DNA of 64,000 bases from Asaia lannensis NBRC 102526 (lineage in GTDB: Bacteria > Pseudomonadota > Alphaproteobacteria > Acetobacterales > Acetobacteraceae), in assembly GCF_024054035.1 (NCBI RefSeq), contig NZ_JAMXQU010000007.1, forward strand, positions 89,089 through 153,088. Reading direction: 5' to 3'. The notes beneath the pieces were generated by a model. The model saw nothing but the letters and a program-made list of their open reading frames with translations, was not told the DNA's origin and made no database searches. The position numbers were made by a program, and so were the translations under genes. Shown here in pieces: positions 35,541 through 44,311 of the stretch; the first letter of the stretch is position 1; each line of letters starts with the position of its first letter.

Positions 35541-36161
35541 TTGTTCTATCGCCTTACACGCATCAGTCTGATGGGCGCTGCTGTCTGCACGGCGGCTCTT
35601 GTCGCTCAGCCGGCCAAGGCTGACCCTTATTCCCTGCCTATTGCCTCGTCCGGGCCTGTTACCCTGCCGCCCGTGACGGATAACGGGACGATCGCTGCGC
35701 GCCAGCTTGCAGCACAGGTCGGCCTGCCGCAGTTCACTTCGCCGAGCTGGCGCCCTGGCCTGCTGCGCCATGTGGTGATGTTTCGCTACAAGCCGGGCAC
35801 AACGGCGGCTATGCGTGCGGAAGTCACGATGCGATTCCTGCGTCTGGCGCAGGATTCGCGCAGACCTGACGGGTCGCATCCCGTGCGCTCTATCGAAATG
35901 GGTATGCAGAACAGCGGCGAGGGCGCAGATGCCGGCCTGCAACAGGCTTTCATCGTGACCTTCGCCTCCGAAGGGGATCGCAATTTCTATGTCGGCAAGC
36001 CTGTGATCATGGATCCGGCCTGGTTCGATCCGGCTCACGAAGCATTCAAGAATTTTGCGGGTCCGGCACTCGAAAAGGTTGTGGTGTTCGATTTCGATGT
36101 TCTCGCAGTGGCCGGTCAGCAGCCGGACGCGCATCACGCAAAGCCACGGACTCGCCGTTGA
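35541..36161 (+). CDS. Secreted Dabb (stress-responsive alpha/beta barrel) domain protein
   Basis: A 206-residue exported protein: signal peptide (ISLMGAAVCTAALVAQPAKA), a Pro-rich linker, then a Dabb-type ferredoxin-like domain from about residue 74 (LLRHVVMFRYKPGTT ... AFIVTFASEGDRNFYVGKPVI ... FKNFAGPALEKVVVFDFDV). Dabb proteins are usually small cytosolic dimers, so a signal peptide is notable. The start is TTG with TGGAGG nine bases upstream, a strong Shine-Dalgarno. Function unknown. Confidence 0.78.
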   Translation: MFYRLTRISLMGAAVCTAALVAQPAKADPYSLPIASSGPVTLPPVTDNGTIAARQLAAQVGLPQFTSPSWRPGLLRHVVMFRYKPGTTAAMRAEVTMRFLRLAQDSRRPDGSHPVRSIEMGMQNSGEGADAGLQQAFIVTFASEGDRNFYVGKPVIMDPAWFDPAHEAFKNFAGPALEKVVVFDFDVLAVAGQQPDAHHAKPRTRR

Positions 36162-36244
36162 ACGAAATCTGACTTAACGTTGCGTCATGTGTCCTGCGCC
36201 GCGAGCGGGCGGGACGGTTTCGAACCTGTTGAAAGTGCTGCCTA

Positions 36245-38359
36245 GTGACCGGAAAAACAAAACGTACCACTTCGCTCTGGCTGGGGGCTGTCAGCGTTCT
36301 GGCCCTGACGGGATATGGCAGTGCAGGATGTGCCAGTGCAGCCGGGGCTGCGACCGCACCCGCGCCCAAGGCCGCAGACGCCGCCGTCAAACCCTATGAT
36401 CCGAGCTGGGGCTTCAACATGTCCGGCATGGACAAGTCCGTTCGCCCGGGAGACAATTTCTTCCTCTACGCCAACGGGACCTATCTCAAGAACATTGTGA
36501 TTCCGGCCGATCGCTCGTCTTTCGGTCCTTTCGTCATTCTGACGGAAACCGCCCATGAGCGCGTGCAGACCATTCTTGCCGACGCAGGTAAGCACCCCGC
36601 TGCCGATCCCAAGACGACAGAAGAGAAGCTCGGGGCATTTTATGCGACCTTCCTCGATACGGCACAGGCAGACAAGCTGGGCGCAACGCCGCTCAAGGCC
36701 GATCTCGATGCCGTCCGTGCAGTGAAGGACCAGACCGGTCTCGCCCGTCTTTTCGGTCAGGCGGCCTATGGTTTCCAGTACACGCCCTTCGCGCTGATGA
36801 TCAGTGCCGACGACAATAACCCCGAGCAGTATGCCCTGCAGCTGCATCAGGGGCGGTTGGGCCTGCCCGACCGGGATTATTATCTGAAGCCCGATTTCGC
36901 TGCGAAGAAGAAGGCTTATCAGGCCTATATCGCCAAAACCCTGTCCATGATCTCGTGGCCGCAGGCCGATGAGGCCGCTGCGAAAATCGTTGCGCTCGAA
37001 ACCGAGCTGGCGCGGGTAGAGTGGTCACGCACGCAGATGCGCGATCCGGTCAAGGTTTATAACCCGATGAGTGTCGACGAACTGGCCAGCAAGGCGCCGG
37101 GTGTCGACTGGGTGGCCTTCCTGACTTCGGCCGGGATTCCCGCCGAGAAGCTGGGCAGTCGTCGCATTATCGTCGGTGAGCCATCGGCTCTGGCCGGCAT
37201 GGCGAAAGTGCTGTCGGGTGCGAATTACGATGTGCTGCGCGCCTGGCTGGCTTTCCATCTGGCTGGCAACGCCGCACCTTATCTGAGCCAGAACTTCGTG
37301 CAGGCATCGTTCGATTTCTACGATCATGAACTCGAAGGTTCGCCGCAGCTTCCGGCGCGCTGGAAACAGGCCGTGACGCATACGGAAGATGCCATGGGCT
37401 GGGCGATCGGCAAGATTTATGTCGAGCGTTATTTCCCGCCTGCAGCCAAGGCACGCATCACGCAACTGACGCAGGACGTGAAGGCCGCTTTCGCCAATCG
37501 TCTGGCGCACAACGCCTGGATGGCTCCGGCGACCCGTGAGGCTGCAGGGCGCAAGCTGCAGAATTTCGAGATCCAGGTGGGCTACCCCAACAAGTGGCGC
37601 GATTACAGCGCGCTCACGGTCAAGCCGGGCGATCTGTACGGCAACGGCGTACGGGCGATCGCTTTCGACTGGCAGTACAATCTCGGCCATCTGGACAAGA
37701 AGGTGGATCGCAACGAGTGGTTCATGACGCCCCAGACGGTCAATGCGTATAACGATCCGAACCAGGTCGAAATCGTCTTCCCGGCCGCGATCCTTCAGCC
37801 TCCCTTCTTCGATCCGACAGGGGATGCCGCGGTCAATTACGGTGGTATCGGTGGGGTGATCGGTCATGAAATGACTCACTCCTTCGACGATGAGGGGCGT
37901 CAGTACGACGAGCACGGCCGTCTGCACCAGTGGTGGACGCCCGATGACGTCAAGCGCTTCCAGGCGCTGGCCGACCGCTATGGCAAGCAATACGATGCAT
38001 TCGAAGTGCTGCCCGGCGTTCATCTGAACGGGAAGCTGACGATGGGTGAGAATATCGCCGATCTTGGTGGCTTGACCCTTGCGCTTGACGCCTATCATGC
38101 TTCGTTGCACGGCAAGCCAGCGCCGGTCGTGCATGGTCTGACAGGCGACCAGCGCGTATTCCTGGGCTGGGCGCAGGTCTGGCGCCAGAAACTGCGTGAG
38201 GACTCGATCCGCAACCGCGCCGTGACCGATCCCCATTCGGCCCCGGAGGCACGCGTCAACCTGCCGAGCCATAATATCGATGCATGGTACGACGCATTCG
38301 GTGTGAAACCGGGCGACAAGCTCTATCTCGCGCCGAAGGATCGCGTTAAAATCTGGTGA
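36245..38359 (+). CDS. pepO: M13 family zinc metallopeptidase (PepO/neprilysin type)
   Basis: A 704-residue exported peptidase. N-terminal signal region ends near a GCASA sequence (possible lipobox TGYGSAGC). The mature protein starts around WGFNMSGMDKSVRPGDNFFLYANG, the M13 N-domain marker. The catalytic zinc motif HEMTH lies near residue 540 in GGIGGVIGHEMTHSFDDEGRQYD, with the third ligand in MGENIADLGGL near residue 600; the C-terminal AFGVKPGDKLYLAPKDRVKIW is typical. The GTG at 36245 is the start. Substrates are periplasmic oligopeptides by family. Confidence 0.93.
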   Translation: MTGKTKRTTSLWLGAVSVLALTGYGSAGCASAAGAATAPAPKAADAAVKPYDPSWGFNMSGMDKSVRPGDNFFLYANGTYLKNIVIPADRSSFGPFVILTETAHERVQTILADAGKHPAADPKTTEEKLGAFYATFLDTAQADKLGATPLKADLDAVRAVKDQTGLARLFGQAAYGFQYTPFALMISADDNNPEQYALQLHQGRLGLPDRDYYLKPDFAAKKKAYQAYIAKTLSMISWPQADEAAAKIVALETELARVEWSRTQMRDPVKVYNPMSVDELASKAPGVDWVAFLTSAGIPAEKLGSRRIIVGEPSALAGMAKVLSGANYDVLRAWLAFHLAGNAAPYLSQNFVQASFDFYDHELEGSPQLPARWKQAVTHTEDAMGWAIGKIYVERYFPPAAKARITQLTQDVKAAFANRLAHNAWMAPATREAAGRKLQNFEIQVGYPNKWRDYSALTVKPGDLYGNGVRAIAFDWQYNLGHLDKKVDRNEWFMTPQTVNAYNDPNQVEIVFPAAILQPPFFDPTGDAAVNYGGIGGVIGHEMTHSFDDEGRQYDEHGRLHQWWTPDDVKRFQALADRYGKQYDAFEVLPGVHLNGKLTMGENIADLGGLTLALDAYHASLHGKPAPVVHGLTGDQRVFLGWAQVWRQKLREDSIRNRAVTDPHSAPEARVNLPSHNIDAWYDAFGVKPGDKLYLAPKDRVKIW

Positions 38360-38391
38360 TACCGGAAGGGTATCTACCAAGGGCTGCCATC

Positions 38392-38426
38392 ATATGGGTC
38401 ATCTCGTGAATTGAGATGGCCCATAT
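38392..38426. terminator. Strong hairpin after pepO
   Basis: Fourteen-base-pair stem ATATGGGTCATCTC / GAGATGGCCCATAT (one G-U) with a GTGAATT loop, 33 bp past the pepO stop. No T run follows, so it may be a factor-assisted terminator, an RNA stabiliser or an operator for the kinase gene downstream. Confidence 0.55.
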
Positions 38427-38538
38427 TGCAGTGTCAGAAAGGCGAGACAGGTTTTATGCGTTTTACGCGAGCGGCGAGGGAACAGTCCCCTGGAGAAGGG
38501 ACGACCAATCCGTTTATCTTCCCGAAGACTGATATTTC

Positions 38539-40437
38539 ATGAAACGTCAGTCTGCACTTCATGATCTGTTGACCGCAGCTTCAGCCATACTGCGTGTGCC
38601 CGCTGCGTATCTCGCGCTACGGGGGCGAGGGACATACGATCTGGCAGTAACGCATGGCCCGATGCCGGATACGGCGGTGGCCGATCCGTCTCCCGGGAGC
38701 GATTTCGTCTGTCGAAAAATATCCCCTGAATCCGAGCTGGCATCTGCCCCCTGGTTCTACAGGTTTCAGTTCTGTCTCGGTATTCCACGGACAGGCGCGA
38801 CTGAAGCCGGTACCCTGTGTTTCCTGTCCCGTGAACCCATTGACGCTGATGAGGCGCCCTGTCGTGACGGACTGGCCGCGATTGTCAGGCAAATCACACA
38901 GGTACTGGATTGTCGGGTGGAGGATTGCGCACAGAAATCTTCCGTATCGCTTCCTGTGCCCAGCGGCTGGCTTCCACCCTCGCATGCAGCAACGACATTG
39001 CCGTCCATCGAGGATCTGCCGGGTATAGGAACCTTCGAGATCAGGTTTGGCAGTCAGTTCATTACGTTATCGTCGGAGCTGATGCGTCTGAGTGGCGTGC
39101 CGACGGGCATGCAGTGCCCGATCGCGCTTTTCGCACAATGCATGCCCGTACCCGACACCGATCTGGTTCATTTTGCCAATGGCGCCAGCGAGAGTCTCAC
39201 GCTCGTGGAGATCGATTATGCGATCGTAAACATGAGCGACCAGACACAGAGCTGGGTGCGTCGTCGTGCGGAAATAGAGACAGATGATTCCGGCAAGCCA
39301 TGGCGTTTGATCGGCACGCTGGAAGATATCACGCGCGATAGGGTGGCGACGAACCGCCTGTCTGCCATGGTCATGCTCGGCGATGCTCTGAGGCGGGTGG
39401 ATACGCCCGATCAGGCCTATCATGCCGCGGCCAGTGCGCTGGGCGACGCGCTTGGGGTCGATCGCGCGGGATGGGCGCTATGCGACGGCGCCGACGAAGC
39501 GCATTTCGAAGTCATGGCGGACTGGCGTGGTGCTTCGATACCGAGTGCCACAGGCATTTATGCGCGTCGCCATTATGCGGCCGCGTTCGGCGTGCTCGAC
39601 AAGGGGCTGCTCCTCGTCGTGCGCGATGCGCATGAAAATATCTGGCTTCCATGCGTCATGGCGCAGCATGGCGAACAGGACCAGATCAGGGCGCAACTGC
39701 TTATGCCGCTCATGGGGCAGGGCCGCGTCACGCATTGTCTGTTCGTGCAGAGCTGTACGCCACGGGACTGGTCGGATCAGGAGCTTGCTTTCGTACGCGC
39801 CGTGTCCGACCGTGCCCAGGCGGCTGCGGCCTCTCTCGAAGCGCGCGCCCATCAGCAGACATTGCATCAGGAACTGGCGCACAGACTGAAAAATACGCTG
39901 GCTCTCGTCCAGGCGCTGGCCAATCAGAGCTTGCGCGGTGTCGAGAACAGGGCGGCCGTCAAGGCATTCGAGAAAAGACTGGTGGCTCTGGGGTCGGCAC
40001 ACGAGCTTCTCATGCGCCAGTCATGGCAGCGCGGTGATCTTGCCATGCTGGCACGTGAGGTGCTGTCACGTATTGCGCCCATAGAGCGCTTCCAGCTGAC
40101 AGGCGCGCCTGTCTCGATCGGCCCGAATACAGCGACAACGCTCGGGCTCATGCTGCATGAACTCGGTACGAATGCGGCCAAATACGGGGCATTGAGCGTG
40201 GATAACGGCACGATCACGCTGGATTGGCATATCGAAGAAGATGAGGGGCGAGAAATACTTGCCCTGCACTGGCTCGAACAGGGCGGCCCTCCGGCAAGCG
40301 AGCCCGACAGTTCGGGATTCGGGTCGCGCCTGCTGAAGACGGGTTTCGGTCATCAGGGTCACGCTACGCTGCGTTATCCGGTGACCGGCTGCGATGCCAG
40401 CTTCACCATTCCGTTGCGTCAGGCACAGGACAACTGA
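38539..40437 (+). CDS. HWE-type sensor histidine kinase with GAF domains
   Basis: A 632-residue cytosolic kinase. A GAF-like domain (about 10-130) and a PAS-like segment (about 155-270; GTFEIRFGSQ ... SWVRRRAEIETDDSGKPWRLIGTLEDITRDR) are followed by a second GAF (about 275-430). The HWE dimerisation motif is LAHRLKNTLALVQALANQSLRG with the phospho-His near residue 447, and the ATPase domain shows LMLHELGTNAAKYGALS and GFGSRLLKTGF. HWE kinases in alphaproteobacteria often feed the PhyR/EcfG general stress response; no such partner is present here. No membrane segment and no LOV motif seen. Confidence 0.88.
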   Translation: MKRQSALHDLLTAASAILRVPAAYLALRGRGTYDLAVTHGPMPDTAVADPSPGSDFVCRKISPESELASAPWFYRFQFCLGIPRTGATEAGTLCFLSREPIDADEAPCRDGLAAIVRQITQVLDCRVEDCAQKSSVSLPVPSGWLPPSHAATTLPSIEDLPGIGTFEIRFGSQFITLSSELMRLSGVPTGMQCPIALFAQCMPVPDTDLVHFANGASESLTLVEIDYAIVNMSDQTQSWVRRRAEIETDDSGKPWRLIGTLEDITRDRVATNRLSAMVMLGDALRRVDTPDQAYHAAASALGDALGVDRAGWALCDGADEAHFEVMADWRGASIPSATGIYARRHYAAAFGVLDKGLLLVVRDAHENIWLPCVMAQHGEQDQIRAQLLMPLMGQGRVTHCLFVQSCTPRDWSDQELAFVRAVSDRAQAAAASLEARAHQQTLHQELAHRLKNTLALVQALANQSLRGVENRAAVKAFEKRLVALGSAHELLMRQSWQRGDLAMLAREVLSRIAPIERFQLTGAPVSIGPNTATTLGLMLHELGTNAAKYGALSVDNGTITLDWHIEEDEGREILALHWLEQGGPPASEPDSSGFGSRLLKTGFGHQGHATLRYPVTGCDASFTIPLRQAQDN

Positions 40438-40511
40438 TCGCCCGGTTTCGCGTCAGGCTCTCCAATAGGGGGCGCAGTGTCTAACGGCCCGACATTGCAG
40501 AAGAAAAAACA

Positions 40512-40610
40512 ATGAGCTCTTGCCATTCACGGGGCGAAGTGATCGAACACGGGGCAGATAACTGCAATTACTGGCTGGTCGCGTCTGGTGGCCTAAAGGA
40601 CTGTTCATGA
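40512..40610 (+). CDS. Possible 32-residue leader peptide coupled to the betaine-binding-like gene
   Basis: An open frame of 32 codons (MSSCHSRGEVIEHG...) whose TGA overlaps the ATG of the next gene at 40607. It contains three Cys and no hydrophobic segment. Its own ribosome site is weak (AGAAGAAAAAACA), while the next gene has AAAGGA. I include it because the overlap would couple translation; it may equally be chance. Confidence 0.25.
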   Translation: MSSCHSRGEVIEHGADNCNYWLVASGGLKDCS

Positions 40611-41326
40611 CCACGATTACTCTGGGCTATCTGGGAACCGCCCTCCATGCAGGCTGCGCCAGCGCGGTAGCACGCGTCCTCGATGCGCATGAGGCCGAGG
40701 TCGACTTTATCGATGCCGACCGTAAAGGCCTTCCGGCAATGCTGGAAGAGGGAGCAATCGATTTGCTGGTCTCCGCCTGGCTGCCACGCGATGCCGATTT
40801 GGTGCAGTACGGGATGCGTGTGCTCGGCACGCTCTACAAACCTTATTATTGCTGGGCCAGCTATGAGACCTTTCCGGATATCGGAGCGGTTTCCTCAAAC
40901 ACGGTCGACAAGGTGATCGCCGGTCGCGCCGATGCGGAGCAGGCCGGTAAGCTGATGGCCGAAACACCGGCTCTGGCGGATATCTCTCTGGTTCTGTGCG
41001 ACGATGAAGCGCTTCACGCAACTGTGCAGGCTGCGCGCGATGCTGGCGAAAAAACGCTCGTATTTCTCGCTCAACCCCACGCCCTGTTCCACGACGAGTC
41101 CTTTCAGCCTGTTGCCGATCCACGTCTGACTGCGGAAATGGAAGCCTGCATGCTGGTGCGTGAAACGGTCGCTGCCTGCGCCGATCAGGACATGCTTGAC
41201 GAGCTTTCCGAAATGACGCTTGGAAACAAGGTGATGAGTGCGCTCGATTACGCCATCCAGATCGATGGCATGGACCCGGAGGAAGCTGCCGAGGCCTGGC
41301 AGCGTGGCAGGCTGGTATCCCGCTGA
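40607..41326 (+). CDS. Glycine betaine/choline-binding-like protein (OpuAC domain), no signal peptide
   Basis: A 239-residue protein with the shape of an OpuAC periplasmic binding domain: ITLGYLGTALHAGCASAVARVL, the block LEEGAIDLLVSAWLPRDADLV, and C-terminal GLVDELSEMTLGNKVMS-like segment LDELSEMTLGNKVMSALDYAIQIDGMDPEEAAEAWQ. Two Trp/Tyr clusters (YKPYYCWASYE) may line a quaternary-amine pocket. It starts directly with the first strand, so no signal peptide, and no permease or ATPase is nearby. It may be a cytosolic ligand sensor or a solitary binding protein. Confidence 0.75.
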   Translation: MTTITLGYLGTALHAGCASAVARVLDAHEAEVDFIDADRKGLPAMLEEGAIDLLVSAWLPRDADLVQYGMRVLGTLYKPYYCWASYETFPDIGAVSSNTVDKVIAGRADAEQAGKLMAETPALADISLVLCDDEALHATVQAARDAGEKTLVFLAQPHALFHDESFQPVADPRLTAEMEACMLVRETVAACADQDMLDELSEMTLGNKVMSALDYAIQIDGMDPEEAAEAWQRGRLVSR

Positions 41327-41346
41327 GCCAGCCCGGTCGGCTTGCA

Positions 41347-41412
41347 ATGGTACCATGCATGGAAGGTAATTCCACGTATGGTACCATGGATACATGGGTT
41401 ATTTATAAATAA
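41347..41412. promoter_or_regulatory. Near-perfect 41-bp inverted repeat with two ATGGTACCAT palindromes and an adjacent AT-rich palindrome
   Basis: Arms 41347-41364 and 41370-41387 are complementary over 16 of 18 positions around a 5-bp centre. Each arm ends in the self-complementary decamer ATGGTACCAT, spaced 31 bp apart, about three helical turns. Twelve bases further on lies a perfect palindrome TTATTTATAAATAA (41399-41412), then AT-rich DNA with TATATT at 41443-41448. The block stands upstream of the methyltransferase gene and downstream of the betaine-binding-like gene. It looks like a double operator or a strong RNA hairpin. Confidence 0.6.
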
Positions 41413-41485
41413 ACATACGCCGATTTTGCGCGTGCATTAATCTATATTATAGAAATCAGCCTTACTCATTCAGACAAGGCGCGCC

Positions 41486-42364
41486 ATGTCCTCTCATCCG
41501 GATGCTTCTGATCTATTTGAGAGGTTCAGATCAGTCAGCGACGAGGACTGGCTGAAGGTTCTTGTCGCCTCTTTGCAGGTGCCAGCCATAGATGGCGTCA
41601 GAATGCCGGGTTTTCCACCCGAGGCGCTTCAGCGCGAAATACACGGTCATTCGGGTGAGGTCTCTCTTCATGAGGCCTATATGTTCTTCCGTGAGATCAA
41701 GGCTTATGCCCGCTATGCCGGTCACCCCCTATCGGCAGATATGAAGCTGCTGGATTTCGGATGTGGCTGGGGGCGTATCCTGCGTCTTTTCATGAAAGAC
41801 ATACGCCCTGAAAACCTGTTCGGACTGGATGCAACATCGCGTTTTCTCATGGAAGCACGCCTGTGTAATCCGGCTGTGACGTTCATGGGCGGACATGTGG
41901 CGCCACCCACACCGGTCATGGATGGGTTTTTCGATCTGATCGTCGCGTTTTCGGTCTTTTCTCACCTCGATGAGTATCTTGCAGGGCGGTGGATTGCGGA
42001 ATTCCATCGCCTTCTCCGGCCGGGCGGTCTGGTCTTTATCACGACGCAAAGCCGTCGTTTTATCGATTTCTGTGCCGAACAGCGTCTGCGTCGCGCCTCG
42101 GGTATCCGGCTCGAACATAGCTGGCACGAAGTCTGTGCCGACAGTTTTACCGATGAGGCGCGGGCGCAGGCGCGCTACGATGCGGGACATTTTCTGCATG
42201 CCACGCCTGTCAGACGGCCTCATCCCGGCGCGCATTACGGCGAGGCCATTATACCGCGTGCCTATATCCGGCAGAAATGGGGACATATGTTCCGGATTAT
42301 CGAGTTTCTTGACGATCCGTCCCGGGTGCCACAGGTTTTCATCGTGCTGCAGAAGATCGCCTGA
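41486..42364 (+). CDS. Class I SAM-dependent methyltransferase
   Basis: A 292-residue protein with the Rossmann-fold SAM motif I LLDFGCGWGRILRLF near residue 88, motif post-I LFGLDATSRFLMEA, motif II/III FDLIVAFSVFSHLDEY and RLLRPGGLVFITTQSR. The first about 80 residues form a helical cap. The substrate is unknown; the fold is generic. The stop overlaps the ATG of the next gene as TGATG, so both are made together. The upstream region is AT-rich relative to the rest of the window, which could hint at acquisition, though codon use in the gene itself looks ordinary. Confidence 0.85.
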   Translation: MSSHPDASDLFERFRSVSDEDWLKVLVASLQVPAIDGVRMPGFPPEALQREIHGHSGEVSLHEAYMFFREIKAYARYAGHPLSADMKLLDFGCGWGRILRLFMKDIRPENLFGLDATSRFLMEARLCNPAVTFMGGHVAPPTPVMDGFFDLIVAFSVFSHLDEYLAGRWIAEFHRLLRPGGLVFITTQSRRFIDFCAEQRLRRASGIRLEHSWHEVCADSFTDEARAQARYDAGHFLHATPVRRPHPGAHYGEAIIPRAYIRQKWGHMFRIIEFLDDPSRVPQVFIVLQKIA

Positions 42365-43206
42365 TGACAGAACCTGTTTATCCTGAAATCCATCGTGTCA
42401 CGTGCATTCTGATCGGTTGCCTGAGTATCCTTTCCTCAGGCGTGGCCTTTGCCGCCGGGGGTGATATCGCGCCTCATCCGTTCGCCCCTTCGTCGGCGTC
42501 GGCATCGACGGCCTCTTCCGCAACATCGTCGTCGGCAGCTGAAATCATCGATGTGCAGGGGCAAGCCATGGTGCCCCTCTCACGGCGTTATCGCGGGCTG
42601 GAGCGGATCCTGCGCCGATTCGAATCCTTTCCGGCAAAGGACCGGGATGGATTGACGCTGCATATGCAGGCGGTTCTCCAGCCGGGTGACAGGCCGGGGC
42701 GTGAATCGGGTCTGATGATGAAACCGGACGGGGCGATTATCCCTCTCGTGCACGGCGCGGAGAGCGAGATCGTCCTGCCACGCGATACGCGCTTATGGGA
42801 TGCAGATCCCCCGCTCTACGCACGTCTGAGCAAGGACGAACATTTAAGCGTAGGTTTTTTCTTCACGGTTGTGCCGCCCGATGCTTCAGGGTTTTCGCGA
42901 AAGGAAGCCTTGCACTGGCTGAATCAGCTCGATCGTTGCATCGAGGATGAAGGCGGCGTCGTGCTCGCATTTCTCCTGCCCGATACGCACAAACTCACGG
43001 TCGATATCGCCGCCGGAAGTCGTTTCGAGGCTGTCGAGGGGGAGCGAAGGCAGCTTCTTGTGGATAACGGCGGAGCGAGCGCCTATCGCTTTACCTTTCG
43101 TCCGCAGAACTTTCCAAAAAACACGCATTTTGCGGCCAGCAAACCGCTCATGCGTATCGCCATGGCCCTTCCTTTCCCGCTTCACGGCGCACTGTCACCG
43201 AAGTAA
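42364..43206 (+). CDS. Exported protein of unknown function
   Basis: A 280-residue protein not recognised. A signal peptide is present (VTCILIGCLSILSSGVAFA), followed by a Ser/Ala low-complexity stretch (about residues 38-60) and a folded domain from about residue 65 (VQGQAMVPLSRRYRGLERILRRFES ... LHWLNQLDRCIEDEGGVVLAFLLPDTHKLTVDI). No catalytic motif seen. Start overlaps the methyltransferase stop, so the two may act in one process, but nothing in the sequence says which. Confidence 0.65.
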   Translation: MTEPVYPEIHRVTCILIGCLSILSSGVAFAAGGDIAPHPFAPSSASASTASSATSSSAAEIIDVQGQAMVPLSRRYRGLERILRRFESFPAKDRDGLTLHMQAVLQPGDRPGRESGLMMKPDGAIIPLVHGAESEIVLPRDTRLWDADPPLYARLSKDEHLSVGFFFTVVPPDASGFSRKEALHWLNQLDRCIEDEGGVVLAFLLPDTHKLTVDIAAGSRFEAVEGERRQLLVDNGGASAYRFTFRPQNFPKNTHFAASKPLMRIAMALPFPLHGALSPK

Positions 43207-43320
43207 CGATTTGACAGGAACAGGGTGCCTCCGCCATCACCCGAGGCCGAAAGACCCAGTGCAAGAGACCCGTGCGCGATGCCGTGGCGAACCGGCCTGG
43301 GCAGGAGTGAGAGTAAGCTT

Positions 43321-44292
43321 ATGTCAGTTCATGCGTTCGTGTTTCCCGGTCAGGGCAGCCAGTCTGTCGGAATGGGGCAGGGGCTCTACGAAGCTTTTCC
43401 GGCAGCAAGAGAGGTCTTCCAGGAAGTCGATGAGGCTCTGGGCGAGCATCTCTCCAAGCTGATGTTCACCGGCGAGGCAGCGGAGCTGACCCGTACGGAA
43501 AATGCACAGCCGGCCCTCATGGCAGTCTCGCTCGCAACCGTGCGTGCGCTGGAATCCGAGGGCGGTTTTCGCCTGGCGGACAAGGCGACGGTCGTTGCGG
43601 GTCACTCCCTTGGGGAATATTCCGCTCTCGCGGCTGCGGGTGCATTGGGAATTGCGCAGACGGCACGTCTGCTGCGTCTGCGTGGAAAAGCCATGCAGGA
43701 AGCCGTTCCCGCAGGTCAAGGTGGCATGGCTGCGCTGCTGGGTGTCGAGGCGGAGCTGGCACGGGAAATCTGTGCCGAAGCCGCGCGTCTTGTGGTTGAG
43801 GGTGAACCCGATCGCCATGAGACCATCGAGCTGGCCAATGACAATGGCGGCGGCCAGATCGTCGTTTCCGGGCGTCTTTCCGCTGTCGAGCGCGCCATTG
43901 CCATCGCCAAGGCTCGCGGTGTGAAGCGTGCCGTGATGCTGCCCGTCTCTGCGCCTTTTCATTCGTCACTGATGGGGCCTGCTGCCGAGAGAATGGCCGA
44001 GGCCCTCGAAAAGGCCGAGATCGCAACCCCTGCCATTCCGCTCATCGCCAATGTCACGGCCAGCAAGACGACGAATGCGGGGCAGATTCCCGACTTGCTG
44101 GTTCAGCAGGTGACAGGAGCAGTGCGCTGGCGTGAAACGGTTCTGGCTATGGCCGCCATGGGCGTGACCTCTCAGATCGAACTCGGCGCGGGCAAGGTGC
44201 TGTCGGGGCTCGTTCGCCGTATTGCCCCCGATATGACGGCACGCAATGCGGGCACACCGGAAGAAATCGAGGCGCTGCTGCGTGACCTCTGA
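43321..44292 (+). CDS. fabD: Malonyl-CoA:ACP transacylase
   Basis: Loads malonyl groups onto ACP for type II fatty acid synthesis. About 323 residues. HAFVFPGQGSQSVGMGQGLYEAFPAA at the N-terminus, the nucleophile motif GHSLGEYSALAAAGAL (Ser near residue 93) and NDNGGGQIVVSG and SAPFHSSLM (catalytic His) are all present. ATG at 43321 is the family start; the longer frame from 43225 has no homology. First gene of a fabD-fabG-acpP-fabF-mltG cluster. Confidence 0.95.
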   Translation: MSVHAFVFPGQGSQSVGMGQGLYEAFPAAREVFQEVDEALGEHLSKLMFTGEAAELTRTENAQPALMAVSLATVRALESEGGFRLADKATVVAGHSLGEYSALAAAGALGIAQTARLLRLRGKAMQEAVPAGQGGMAALLGVEAELAREICAEAARLVVEGEPDRHETIELANDNGGGQIVVSGRLSAVERAIAIAKARGVKRAVMLPVSAPFHSSLMGPAAERMAEALEKAEIATPAIPLIANVTASKTTNAGQIPDLLVQQVTGAVRWRETVLAMAAMGVTSQIELGAGKVLSGLVRRIAPDMTARNAGTPEEIEALLRDL

Positions 44293-44311
44293 AAGCGTGG
44301 AGAAAAATACG

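Noticed and set aside
41399..41408. TTATTTATAA resembling a BioR biotin-repressor site
   Set aside because: It differs from the TTAT[AC][GT]ATAA consensus at one defined base and is not near biotin genes; the bioB promoter at 34502-34619 has no such site.
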